Source of the DNA: Flavobacterium sp. N3904
GTDB taxonomy: Bacteria; Bacteroidota; Bacteroidia; Flavobacteriales; Flavobacteriaceae
Length of the DNA: 64,000 bases
NCBI RefSeq assembly: GCF_025947305.1
Contig: NZ_CP110009.1
Coordinates: forward strand, 3,017,501-3,081,500
Direction of reading: 5' to 3'
A program made the translations under genes and the position numbers. A model generated the notes under the pieces. The model saw nothing but the letters and a program-made list of their open reading frames with translations, did not search any database and was not told where the DNA came from. Below, one piece after another: positions 43,895-51,865 of the stretch (within the stretch, counting starts at the first letter, position 1; every line of letters begins with the position of its first letter).

Positions 43895-46360
43895 ATGAAG
43901 AAATATTACTTTTTGTTTTTTGTGCTACTGTTGATGATTAAAGTTAATGGACAAATTATTGAGTTTAAGAGTTTAAATTTTAAGGCCCGATTATTAATTG
44001 CTAATACAGATAATGAGATTGCAAAAGATTTTTCAGGCAATTATATTAAAATAGATGAAAATAATGATTCAGAAATACAAGTAGATGAAGCTTTAAAAAT
44101 AAGTGCTCTAGATTTATCTTCTTCCTATCTTGTTGATATGTATGGTATTGAGTATTTTACCAATTTAAAAAGTTTAATATGTTGGAATACTCAAATAACT
44201 AGTTTGAATATAAGTTCTTTGAAAGAATTAACATATTTAGATTGTTCTAGAAATTTTATTGAAAGCTTAGACGTTAGTCCTCTTAAAAATTTGGAAACCT
44301 TGGTTTGTGCACAAGGCATACTAAATTCTGTAAATGTTTCAGGATTAGATAAACTTCATCATTTACATCTAGATTACAATTTATTAAGTGATTTAAATCT
44401 ATCGGGACTTTTAAGTTTAAAGCATATTCAATGTCAAAATAATAAATTAAAAAAATTAGACCTAACAGGTTTAACAAAATTAGAAGATTTAATTTGCAAT
44501 GATAACCAGATTGAGAGTTTTACCAATCTTACAGACTGTGTTAGCCTATATAGAATGTGGGTACATAATAATTTATTAATGGATGTTAATCTTTCAAAAT
44601 GTACAAAATTGTTTGAGTTATGGGCTGATAATAATAAACTAAAGACTATTAATTTGACAGGGTTGTTAAATATTAAAAATGCTAGTCTAGGAAATAATGA
44701 ATTAGTTTCAATGGAATTAATAGGAACTACTAATATTGATTTTATACGATTGTCTGACAATAATTTAAGCTTTATAGATTTGTCTGGTTTTGTAAATATG
44801 ACTGGAATTGAATGCCGAGGTAATAATAATCTTGTTTCAATTTTTGCCAAAAATGGGAGAGATGAATATTTAGATATTATAAATTGCCCAAATCTAAAAT
44901 ATATTTGTAACGATGATATACAAAATTCTCAACTTGAAAGATATTTAGCATACAATAATTATACGAATATAGCTGTGAATTCTTATTGCACATTTGAACC
45001 TGGAGGTGTTTTTTATAACATTCAAGGAAAAAGTACTTTTGATAGCAATAGTAATGGCTATGATATTAATGATGCTAAATTTTCAAGTTTGAATCTTGAG
45101 ATAACAAACGGTGTTCAAAAAGGTAATGTTATATCTAATATATCAGGAAATTATGACATTCCAGTTGGACAAGGCACTCATACTATCACTCCAATTATAG
45201 AAAATCCAACTTATTTTACTGTTTCACCAGCATCAGTAAGTATTACTTTTCCAACTGCAGTAAGTCCATTTACTCAAAATTTTTGTGTTACTCCAAATGG
45301 CTCACATCAAGATTTAGAAGTTACTATTTTGCCTCTTGTTCCGGCTAGGCCAGGCTTTGATGCAACTTATAAAATTATATTTAAAAATAAAGGAAATCAA
45401 CTAAAATCCGGAACTGTTACTCTCGATTTTAATGATGGTGTTTTAGATTATGTTTCATCAACTCCTGCTATTACAAGTCAAACGGTTAATAAATTGGTTT
45501 GGAATTATGTTGATTTGCAGCCTTTTGAATCAAGAGAAATTACTTTTAAATTAAACGTCAATTCACCAATGGAAACGCCACCAGTTAATATAGACGATCG
45601 TCTGAGTTTTAATGCATTGGTAACTCCACTAATAGATGATGAAAAACCTGTGGATAATTCTTTTGCTTTGCGCCAAAAAGTCGTAGGTTCTTACGATCCA
45701 AATGACAAAACCTGTATAGAAGGTCCTGTTATTACGCCAAGTTTAATTGGAGAATACGTGCATTATTTAATCCGTTTTGAAAATACTGGAACTTATCCAG
45801 CACAAAATATTGTTGTAAAAGATATGATTGACTTGTCAAAATTTGATATTTCAACTTTGGTTCCAACAAGTTCAAGTCATTCGTACATCACTAAAATCTC
45901 AGATGGAAACAAAGTGGAGTTTATTTTTGAAAATATCAATCTTCCTTTTGACAATGCCAATAATGACGGTTTTATTGCTTTCAAAATAAAAACTTTGCCA
46001 ACACTTGTTGTTGGTGATTCTTTTGAAAATGAAGCGAATATTTATTTTGATTATAATTTTCCGATTTTGACAAATAAAGCAACATCTACTTTTAAAACTT
46101 TAGGAACACAAGATTTTGAGTTTTCAAAATACGTTAGTGTTTATCCAATTCCTGCTACAACTGTTTTGAATATTTCAGCAAAAAGCACTATCGAAATTCA
46201 ATCCATTGCTATTTATGATGTTTTAGGTCAACTAGTACTTGTAATTCCTAACGCGGAAAAAACTACTTCAGTTGATATCTCAATTTTAAGAACAGGGAAT
46301 TATTTTATAAAAATAAAATCAGATAAGGGGAGTTCGAGCTTGAAATTTATTAAAGATTAA
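43895..46360 (+). CDS. Secreted leucine-rich-repeat protein 6 with T9SS type A sorting domain
   Basis: This 821-residue protein is the most diverged paralog. Signal peptide ending VNGQ, block IEFKSLNFKARLL, a degenerate EF-hand-like loop DENNDSEIQVDE (Ser for Gly), and about 11 LRRs, several without the consensus Cys (LHLDYNLLSDLNL, MWVHNNLLMDVNL, LWADNNKLKTINL). The C-terminal half starts YCTFEPGG. The second calcium-type loop reads DSNSNGYD, with Tyr in place of the Cys conserved in the other five. SYDPNDKTCIEG and a YPIP-type sorting domain (ending KFIKD) follow. It lacks the conserved upstream promoter block of genes 1-3. A relic of the rpsA 3' end follows it. Confidence 0.9.
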   Translation: MKKYYFLFFVLLLMIKVNGQIIEFKSLNFKARLLIANTDNEIAKDFSGNYIKIDENNDSEIQVDEALKISALDLSSSYLVDMYGIEYFTNLKSLICWNTQITSLNISSLKELTYLDCSRNFIESLDVSPLKNLETLVCAQGILNSVNVSGLDKLHHLHLDYNLLSDLNLSGLLSLKHIQCQNNKLKKLDLTGLTKLEDLICNDNQIESFTNLTDCVSLYRMWVHNNLLMDVNLSKCTKLFELWADNNKLKTINLTGLLNIKNASLGNNELVSMELIGTTNIDFIRLSDNNLSFIDLSGFVNMTGIECRGNNNLVSIFAKNGRDEYLDIINCPNLKYICNDDIQNSQLERYLAYNNYTNIAVNSYCTFEPGGVFYNIQGKSTFDSNSNGYDINDAKFSSLNLEITNGVQKGNVISNISGNYDIPVGQGTHTITPIIENPTYFTVSPASVSITFPTAVSPFTQNFCVTPNGSHQDLEVTILPLVPARPGFDATYKIIFKNKGNQLKSGTVTLDFNDGVLDYVSSTPAITSQTVNKLVWNYVDLQPFESREITFKLNVNSPMETPPVNIDDRLSFNALVTPLIDDEKPVDNSFALRQKVVGSYDPNDKTCIEGPVITPSLIGEYVHYLIRFENTGTYPAQNIVVKDMIDLSKFDISTLVPTSSSHSYITKISDGNKVEFIFENINLPFDNANNDGFIAFKIKTLPTLVVGDSFENEANIYFDYNFPILTNKATSTFKTLGTQDFEFSKYVSVYPIPATTVLNISAKSTIEIQSIAIYDVLGQLVLVIPNAEKTTSVDISILRTGNYFIKIKSDKGSSSLKFIKD

Positions 46361-46385
46361 ATTTAATAGATTTAATTTTAGTAAA

Positions 46386-46462
46386 AATGGAAAAATCAGA
46401 GAAAAAAAATCTTAGATTTTTTGAATAATAGGAAGCCCCGCAAATTGTGGAGCTTTTTTTTG
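46386..46462 (+). repeat. Relic of the rpsA 3' end and terminator after LRR gene 6
   Basis: ATGGAAAAATCAGAGAAAAA at 46387-46406 matches the codons for MEKSEK at the end of rpsA (27880-27899). It is followed by GATTTTTTGAATA and a decayed terminator hairpin (AGCCCCGCA, AAT, TGTGGAGCT, T-run). In this copy the stop codon is lost (AAAAAAAATC), and no start of a further LRR gene follows. Confidence 0.88.
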
Positions 46463-46529
46463 TTTAATTAAAAAAATCATTTTTTATGTAAAAACATGTT
46501 AATGTAAGGTTAACTTAATAAAAAAAGGT

Positions 46530-46537
46530 TATTTTTG
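46530..46537 (+). promoter_or_regulatory. Candidate -7 element for the 1445-residue type B protein
   Basis: TATTTTTG fits TAnnTTTG and is 21 bp before the ATG at 46559. No -33 TTTG is at the expected distance. The remainder of 46463-46558 holds no gene. Confidence 0.45.
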
Positions 46538-46558
46538 GATAAAAATCAATAAAAATAT

Positions 46559-49500
46559 ATGGTTTCAAAACTATTTTTCCCTATAAAAATTAGGACCTAT
46601 ACATTTTTTTATGCTTTATCACTTTTATTTTGTTGCAACATAATTAATGCACAATGTGGAGGTACAGATAATGCACTTACTGTTTGTGATATTGCAAATC
46701 CATTAAGTAAAACAGTAGATCTTAACCCTTTATTAGGTACTTATACTGCTGGCGGAACATGGAATGATGATGATAAATCGGGTGGACTGAATAAAAATTC
46801 AGGTATTCTTAATGCTCAACAAATTAAAAAAAGTGGTACTTATCATTATACTTATACCGTACTTGGAGTTTCGGGCTGTATTGATAATAATGCTGTTATA
46901 ACCGTTACTATTGGCGGTTATACTGGTGTCCCCGCCCCAAATGCCTCTATTTGTAGTAGTGAAACTGCTTTTAATTTGTTTCAGGTTTTTGATGGAAATT
47001 CACTTGCACCCCAAATTGGAGGAGTTTGGCATGATGATGATAATTCTGGAGGATTATCCAATAATATTTTAAATGCCTCTGTTCCTGTCGCCGATGATAC
47101 CTATTCCTATACATATACAATAGATGCAATTGGATCATGTCCTGCACCTCCACCTTCTACTATTTTTGTTTCTATTTACCGTTCACCAGAAGCTGGAACA
47201 TCAACTAATCTGTTAATATGTTCAGATCAATTAAGTTCCTATACCAATTTTGATTTAAATACAAAATTAAGTGGTGCTGATTCTGGAGGGACTTGGACAG
47301 AATCTGGAACTTCAGAAATAAGTGACGATACGGATTCAACTATTGATATACAAAATATTTATAATACCAAAGGTGCAGGTACTTATAGGTTTACCTATAC
47401 TGTGGCGTCAAATAATACTGTTTGCATCAATCAATCTTCTAGTGTTGATATTATAATAAAAAAACAACTTGATTTTACAGGAACAACTTTAGCTGTTTAC
47501 TCAGATATTTGTGAAAATGAAATTGCTACTGCCAGGTATATTGCCGTTCTGACACAAAGTAATCAAGTTATTCCAGACGGAATTTACGTTATTACTTATG
47601 CAATTTCGGGTGTTAGTATACCATTAATTGCTGTCCGAAGTTTTACTAATGGTACATCGTCGTTTCCAATACCTTCGAGCAATTTTCAACAAGTTAAAAA
47701 TTATACGATAAGTATTTTAAATATAACGGAAAATCTTAGTTTTGGTATCTGTACTAATACGATTGGAACCATTGAAGATGTCCTCCACATTTTTCCAATT
47801 CCAAAAATAGACAATGCTACTCTTACAATTGCTCCTGTTTGTCAAACTTTCGGAGCATTAGTTGAATTTTCCGGAATTTCAAATCTTGCGGATGGGAATT
47901 ATGATATTACATATAACATAAATGGTAGTAATACAGCAACGGCAATTCCAGCTGTTCTTACTATTACAGGAGGACTAGGTTCATTTACTATTCCAAAAAC
48001 TTTGATTTCAAATATTGGTGTAAACTCAATTATAATTACCAAAATAACCAACACTATAACTGGTTGTTCCAATGTATCAACACTTACAAAATTTTTTACA
48101 GTTAATCCATTACCAGACATTACTAAAATGGTAGTTGGTATAAATGATGTATGTCAAGGTCTTCCAACCAATGTCAATTTATCTGGATTGGGCACTTTGA
48201 CTTCAATTTCTATCGATTACACAATTTCAGGAGTAAACACAGTAGCTTCCCAGACTATTCCTTTAGCAGTAACTGCTGGTAGAACAAGTTTTTTTATACC
48301 AGCGTCAAATATTCCAAATGTGGGTGTGACCACTTTTACAATTACGAATGTTACCAATACTTTAACGGGATGCTCTGTTGCAACTTTAAATAATAAAAAC
48401 TTTACTGTAAATGCAATTCCGGTTACTCCTATAGCTACTGATCAAAAATTTTGTAGTTCTGATAATGCGACAGTTGCTGATTTGATCCCTCAAGGAAATC
48501 AATATCAATGGTTTGATTCGCTACCAAGTACAGTTCCATTATTAAACTCAACATCATTGGTTTCTGGGAATTATTATGTTAAAGAAGTTAATACACTAAC
48601 GGGATGTGAATCTGGTTTAAAAATGATTGATGTAATTATTAATACTACACCTCAGATTAACAGCGCTACTTTAAAAATAGATCCAATTTGTCAAACTTTT
48701 GGAGCATTAGTAGAATTTTCCGGGACATCAAATCTTACTGATGGGAATTATGACATTCTTTATAATTTAACTGGAAGTAATACAGGAACTGCAATTCCTG
48801 CTGTTCTAAGTGTTACAGGAGGATTAGGCTCTTTTAGCATTCCTTCAGCTTTGATTCCTAATCCGGGTTTAAATAGCATTACAATTACCAAAATAACCAA
48901 TTCTATAACCGGTTGCACCAATTCATCAACGCTTTCAAAGAGTTTTACAGTAAATCCATTGCCTAATATTACAAATTTGGCTGTTGCTATAAATGATGTA
49001 TGCCAAGGCTTTCCAACTAATGTTAATTTAACCGGACTGGGTACTTTGACATCTATCACTATTGATTATACAATTTCAGGAGTAAACACAGTTGGTTCTC
49101 AGGATATTCCTTTAACAGTGGTTGCGGGCGGAACCAGTTTTGTTATACCTGCAACTGATATTCCCAATGTAGGTTTGACCACTTTCACCATTACGAATGT
49201 TACTAATGCCTTAACGGGTTGTTCGATATCTACTATAAATAATAAAAGTTTTACTGTAAATACTATTCCGGCTACTCCTTTAGCTTCTGATCAAAAATTT
49301 TGTAGCTCTGATAATGCGACAGTTGCTGATTTAATTCCTCAAGGAAATCAATATGAATGGTTTGATTCGCTTGCAAGTACAGTTCCATTATTAAATTCAA
49401 CACCATTGGTTTCTGGAAATTATTATGTTAAAGAAGTAAATACACTAACAGGCTGCGAATCTAGTTTGAAATCTATAGTTGTTCAAATAAATACCACGCC

Positions 49501-50896
49501 TCAAATTAATAATGCAACATTGACCATTGCACCAATTTGCCAAGGTTTTAATGCTGTAGTTAATTTTTCGGGGACTTCCAATCTTGCAGATGGGAATTAT
49601 AATATTCTTTACAATCTAAGTGGCAGTAATGTTGCAACAGCTGTACCGGCAACCTTGACAGTAACAAGCGGTTTGGCCTCGTTTACTATTGCGGCTAATT
49701 TAATCGAAAATGCAGGAAATACAACAATTGCCATTATCAATATTACAAACACATCAACAAATTGTACAAATACATCAACGTTATCAAAAGTCTTTGTTGT
49801 AAATGCTTTACCAGATATTTCCAATATGGTTGTGACAATAAAAGATGGATGTTTGGGGCAACCTATAAATGTTCAGCTTTCGGGATTAGGAACATTAACA
49901 AATATAACATTGACATATTCAGTATCTGGATCAAATACAATAAGTTCACAGATAATTCCTTTGGTTGTAAGTAATGGAAACACTAGTTTTTTGATTCCAG
50001 CATCCAACCTTGGTAATATAGGGATGAATACATTGGTGATTACAGATTTGACAAATACTGGAAATAGTTGTTCTACTACCATAACTTCAGTTTCTAAGAA
50101 TTTTTCAATTAATCCAATTCCTAGTAATCCAACGGCAAACAATCAAGAGTTCTGCGAAACAGATTTAGCAACTGTTGCTAATTTATTACCAAACGGAAAT
50201 CAATACAAATGGTTTGATTCTGCAACTAGCAACACACCATTATCTTCTGGTACACTTTTGGTGTCTGCCGATTATTTTGTAAAAGAAATAAATTTGACTA
50301 CTGGTTGTGAATCTGGAGCAACACAAATAAGTGTAGTTATAAATGTAGTTCAAGCGCCAGTTTTAAAACCAAATGGACAAGAATTTTGCGGAGCAGACAA
50401 ACCAACAATTCAAAGTTTGTCAAACAACACCAATTCAAATGGAAATTTAGTTTGGTACAATGCAGCTTCCAACGGGACTTTACTTGCCAATACTGATTTA
50501 TTGATTGAAGGGGCTACTTATTACGGTTTCGATTTTAACACAATTACAAATTGTTATTCCAATCCTTTACCAGTCACCGTTTCACTTACCGATTGTACCG
50601 CAACACCGGATAATTTTATTATTCCTAGTGGATTTTCTCCGAATGATGACGGCGTTAATGACACTTTCCAAATTGTAAATATCGAATTTTTATATCCAAA
50701 CTATACATTGGAAATTTTTAACAGATATGGGAATGTTTTATTCAAAGGGAATATTAGTAAACCAGCTTGGGATGGGAAAAATTCTAATTCAAACTTTATA
50801 GATGGTAATGCACCATCAGGCGTCTATTTTTATATTATCAATTATAATAAAGATAAATTGCGACCAAAGCAAGGAAGCCTTTATTTAAACCGATAA
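46559..50896 (+). CDS. Giant surface protein with T9SS type B sorting domain
   Basis: This 1445-residue protein has a signal peptide (to about residue 32, ending INAQ). About three N-terminal modules contain GGTWNDDD, GGVWHDDD or GGTWTESG (35-310). Three 283-residue supermodules follow (about 418-1267), each with two beta-sandwich units (ICQTFGALVEFSGTSNLTDG, DVCQGLPTNVNLSGLGTLTS) and a Cys-containing SDQKFCSSDNATVADLIPQG unit. The end is the type B domain: FSPNDDGVNDTFQI, LEIFNRYGNVLFKG, WDGK, ending LYLNR. It is followed 23 bp later by a PorP/SprF-like gene, the known partner arrangement for type B cargo such as SprB. It is likely an adhesin or gliding-type surface protein. Confidence 0.9.
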   Translation: MVSKLFFPIKIRTYTFFYALSLLFCCNIINAQCGGTDNALTVCDIANPLSKTVDLNPLLGTYTAGGTWNDDDKSGGLNKNSGILNAQQIKKSGTYHYTYTVLGVSGCIDNNAVITVTIGGYTGVPAPNASICSSETAFNLFQVFDGNSLAPQIGGVWHDDDNSGGLSNNILNASVPVADDTYSYTYTIDAIGSCPAPPPSTIFVSIYRSPEAGTSTNLLICSDQLSSYTNFDLNTKLSGADSGGTWTESGTSEISDDTDSTIDIQNIYNTKGAGTYRFTYTVASNNTVCINQSSSVDIIIKKQLDFTGTTLAVYSDICENEIATARYIAVLTQSNQVIPDGIYVITYAISGVSIPLIAVRSFTNGTSSFPIPSSNFQQVKNYTISILNITENLSFGICTNTIGTIEDVLHIFPIPKIDNATLTIAPVCQTFGALVEFSGISNLADGNYDITYNINGSNTATAIPAVLTITGGLGSFTIPKTLISNIGVNSIIITKITNTITGCSNVSTLTKFFTVNPLPDITKMVVGINDVCQGLPTNVNLSGLGTLTSISIDYTISGVNTVASQTIPLAVTAGRTSFFIPASNIPNVGVTTFTITNVTNTLTGCSVATLNNKNFTVNAIPVTPIATDQKFCSSDNATVADLIPQGNQYQWFDSLPSTVPLLNSTSLVSGNYYVKEVNTLTGCESGLKMIDVIINTTPQINSATLKIDPICQTFGALVEFSGTSNLTDGNYDILYNLTGSNTGTAIPAVLSVTGGLGSFSIPSALIPNPGLNSITITKITNSITGCTNSSTLSKSFTVNPLPNITNLAVAINDVCQGFPTNVNLTGLGTLTSITIDYTISGVNTVGSQDIPLTVVAGGTSFVIPATDIPNVGLTTFTITNVTNALTGCSISTINNKSFTVNTIPATPLASDQKFCSSDNATVADLIPQGNQYEWFDSLASTVPLLNSTPLVSGNYYVKEVNTLTGCESSLKSIVVQINTTPQINNATLTIAPICQGFNAVVNFSGTSNLADGNYNILYNLSGSNVATAVPATLTVTSGLASFTIAANLIENAGNTTIAIINITNTSTNCTNTSTLSKVFVVNALPDISNMVVTIKDGCLGQPINVQLSGLGTLTNITLTYSVSGSNTISSQIIPLVVSNGNTSFLIPASNLGNIGMNTLVITDLTNTGNSCSTTITSVSKNFSINPIPSNPTANNQEFCETDLATVANLLPNGNQYKWFDSATSNTPLSSGTLLVSADYFVKEINLTTGCESGATQISVVINVVQAPVLKPNGQEFCGADKPTIQSLSNNTNSNGNLVWYNAASNGTLLANTDLLIEGATYYGFDFNTITNCYSNPLPVTVSLTDCTATPDNFIIPSGFSPNDDGVNDTFQIVNIEFLYPNYTLEIFNRYGNVLFKGNISKPAWDGKNSNSNFIDGNAPSGVYFYIINYNKDKLRPKQGSLYLNR
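47804..50350 (+). repeat. Three tandem 849-bp supermodules inside the type B protein
   Basis: The codon after the IN/ID start of each copy (xATLxIxPxCQ) lies at 47813, 48662 and 49511, two equal steps of 849 bp (283 residues). Copies 1 and 2 are very similar at DNA level, including whole lines such as GATAATGCGACAGTTGCTGA; copy 3 is more diverged. The exact spacing shows duplication of whole three-domain units. Confidence 0.9.
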
Positions 50897-50919
50897 TTTA
50901 TTACTTAAAATATATTCAA

Positions 50920-51855
50920 ATGAAGAAATTATTATTTCTTGTGTTTTTTTTCCTTTCGATACTAAAGGTTGTTGGACAACAAGATCCATTATATACGCAA
51001 TACATGTATAACATGAGTGTTGTAAACCCTGCATACGCAACTGCTACACCATCAGTTTTAAATCTGGGGACTTTGTACCGGACACAATGGGTTGGAGTGG
51101 AGGGAGCTCCAAAAACATTTACCCTTTTTGCACATACTCCAATAAATGACAAACTGGAAACTGGTTTTTCATTAATTTCAGATGATATCGGTGATGGCGC
51201 CAAAAAAGAAACTAATTTTTATGCGGATATCGCTTATATTGTTCAATTAAATGAAACGCAAAAACTTTCTTTTGGTGTTAAAGCTGGAATAACTTCTTTG
51301 AATACCAATTTTAATGGTTTTGTTTTAAATAGCGGAGACGCAACAACCGATAAAGCATTTGCAGAAAACGTAAACAAAACATTGCCAAATCTCGGTGTAG
51401 GAGCCTATTATTTTACCGATAATTATTATGTTGGATTTTCTGCTCCAAATTTACTTTCAGCCGAGCATATAAAAGAGAGGTCTGAGATAAGTTCGCTGGG
51501 GATTCAAAATATTCACTCTTTTTTGACTGGAGGTTATGTTTTTAATATCAATGATGCTTTCAAATTCAAACCTGCAGTTATGGCGATTTTTGTAAAAGGA
51601 GCTCCCGTTTCATTAGATTTTACTGCAAACGTTTTGTACAATGATAAGTTTGAATTGGGCGTTGCCTATCGAGTTGATGATTCTGTAAATATTTTAATGA
51701 ATATCAATGTATTGCCAAATTTCAGAGTGGGTTATTCGTATGATTATACCCTTTCAAATTTGAGTCAGTTCAGTTCAGGATCTCATGAATTTGTTTTATT
51801 GTATAATTTAGATTTCTTAGGAAAAGGATATGATAAATCACCAAGGTTCTTCTAA
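50920..51855 (+). CDS. PorP/SprF family type IX secretion membrane protein
   Basis: This 311-residue outer-membrane protein has a signal peptide ending VVGQ. The mature start, QDPLYTQYMYNMSVVNPAYA, is typical of the PorP/SprF family, as are TLYRTQWVGVEGAPKTFTLFAHTPI and the C-terminal RVGYSYDYTLSNLSQFSSGSHEFVLLY. SprF-like proteins assist export or surface fixing of the type B protein encoded just upstream. It is 23 bp after that gene and 10 bp before the PorE-like gene, so the three form one operon. Confidence 0.95.
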   Translation: MKKLLFLVFFFLSILKVVGQQDPLYTQYMYNMSVVNPAYATATPSVLNLGTLYRTQWVGVEGAPKTFTLFAHTPINDKLETGFSLISDDIGDGAKKETNFYADIAYIVQLNETQKLSFGVKAGITSLNTNFNGFVLNSGDATTDKAFAENVNKTLPNLGVGAYYFTDNYYVGFSAPNLLSAEHIKERSEISSLGIQNIHSFLTGGYVFNINDAFKFKPAVMAIFVKGAPVSLDFTANVLYNDKFELGVAYRVDDSVNILMNINVLPNFRVGYSYDYTLSNLSQFSSGSHEFVLLYNLDFLGKGYDKSPRFF

Positions 51856-51865
51856 AAAAGTAAAT

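Noticed and set aside
44434..44850. 138-residue minus-strand ORF
   Set aside because: It is antisense to the LRR array of LRR gene 6; the LRR periodicity creates open frames on the opposite strand.
46361..46558. Possible small gene starting at the MEKSEKK relic
   Set aside because: The frame is a short relic of the rpsA tail with no continuing coding pattern; it runs into the terminator hairpin.
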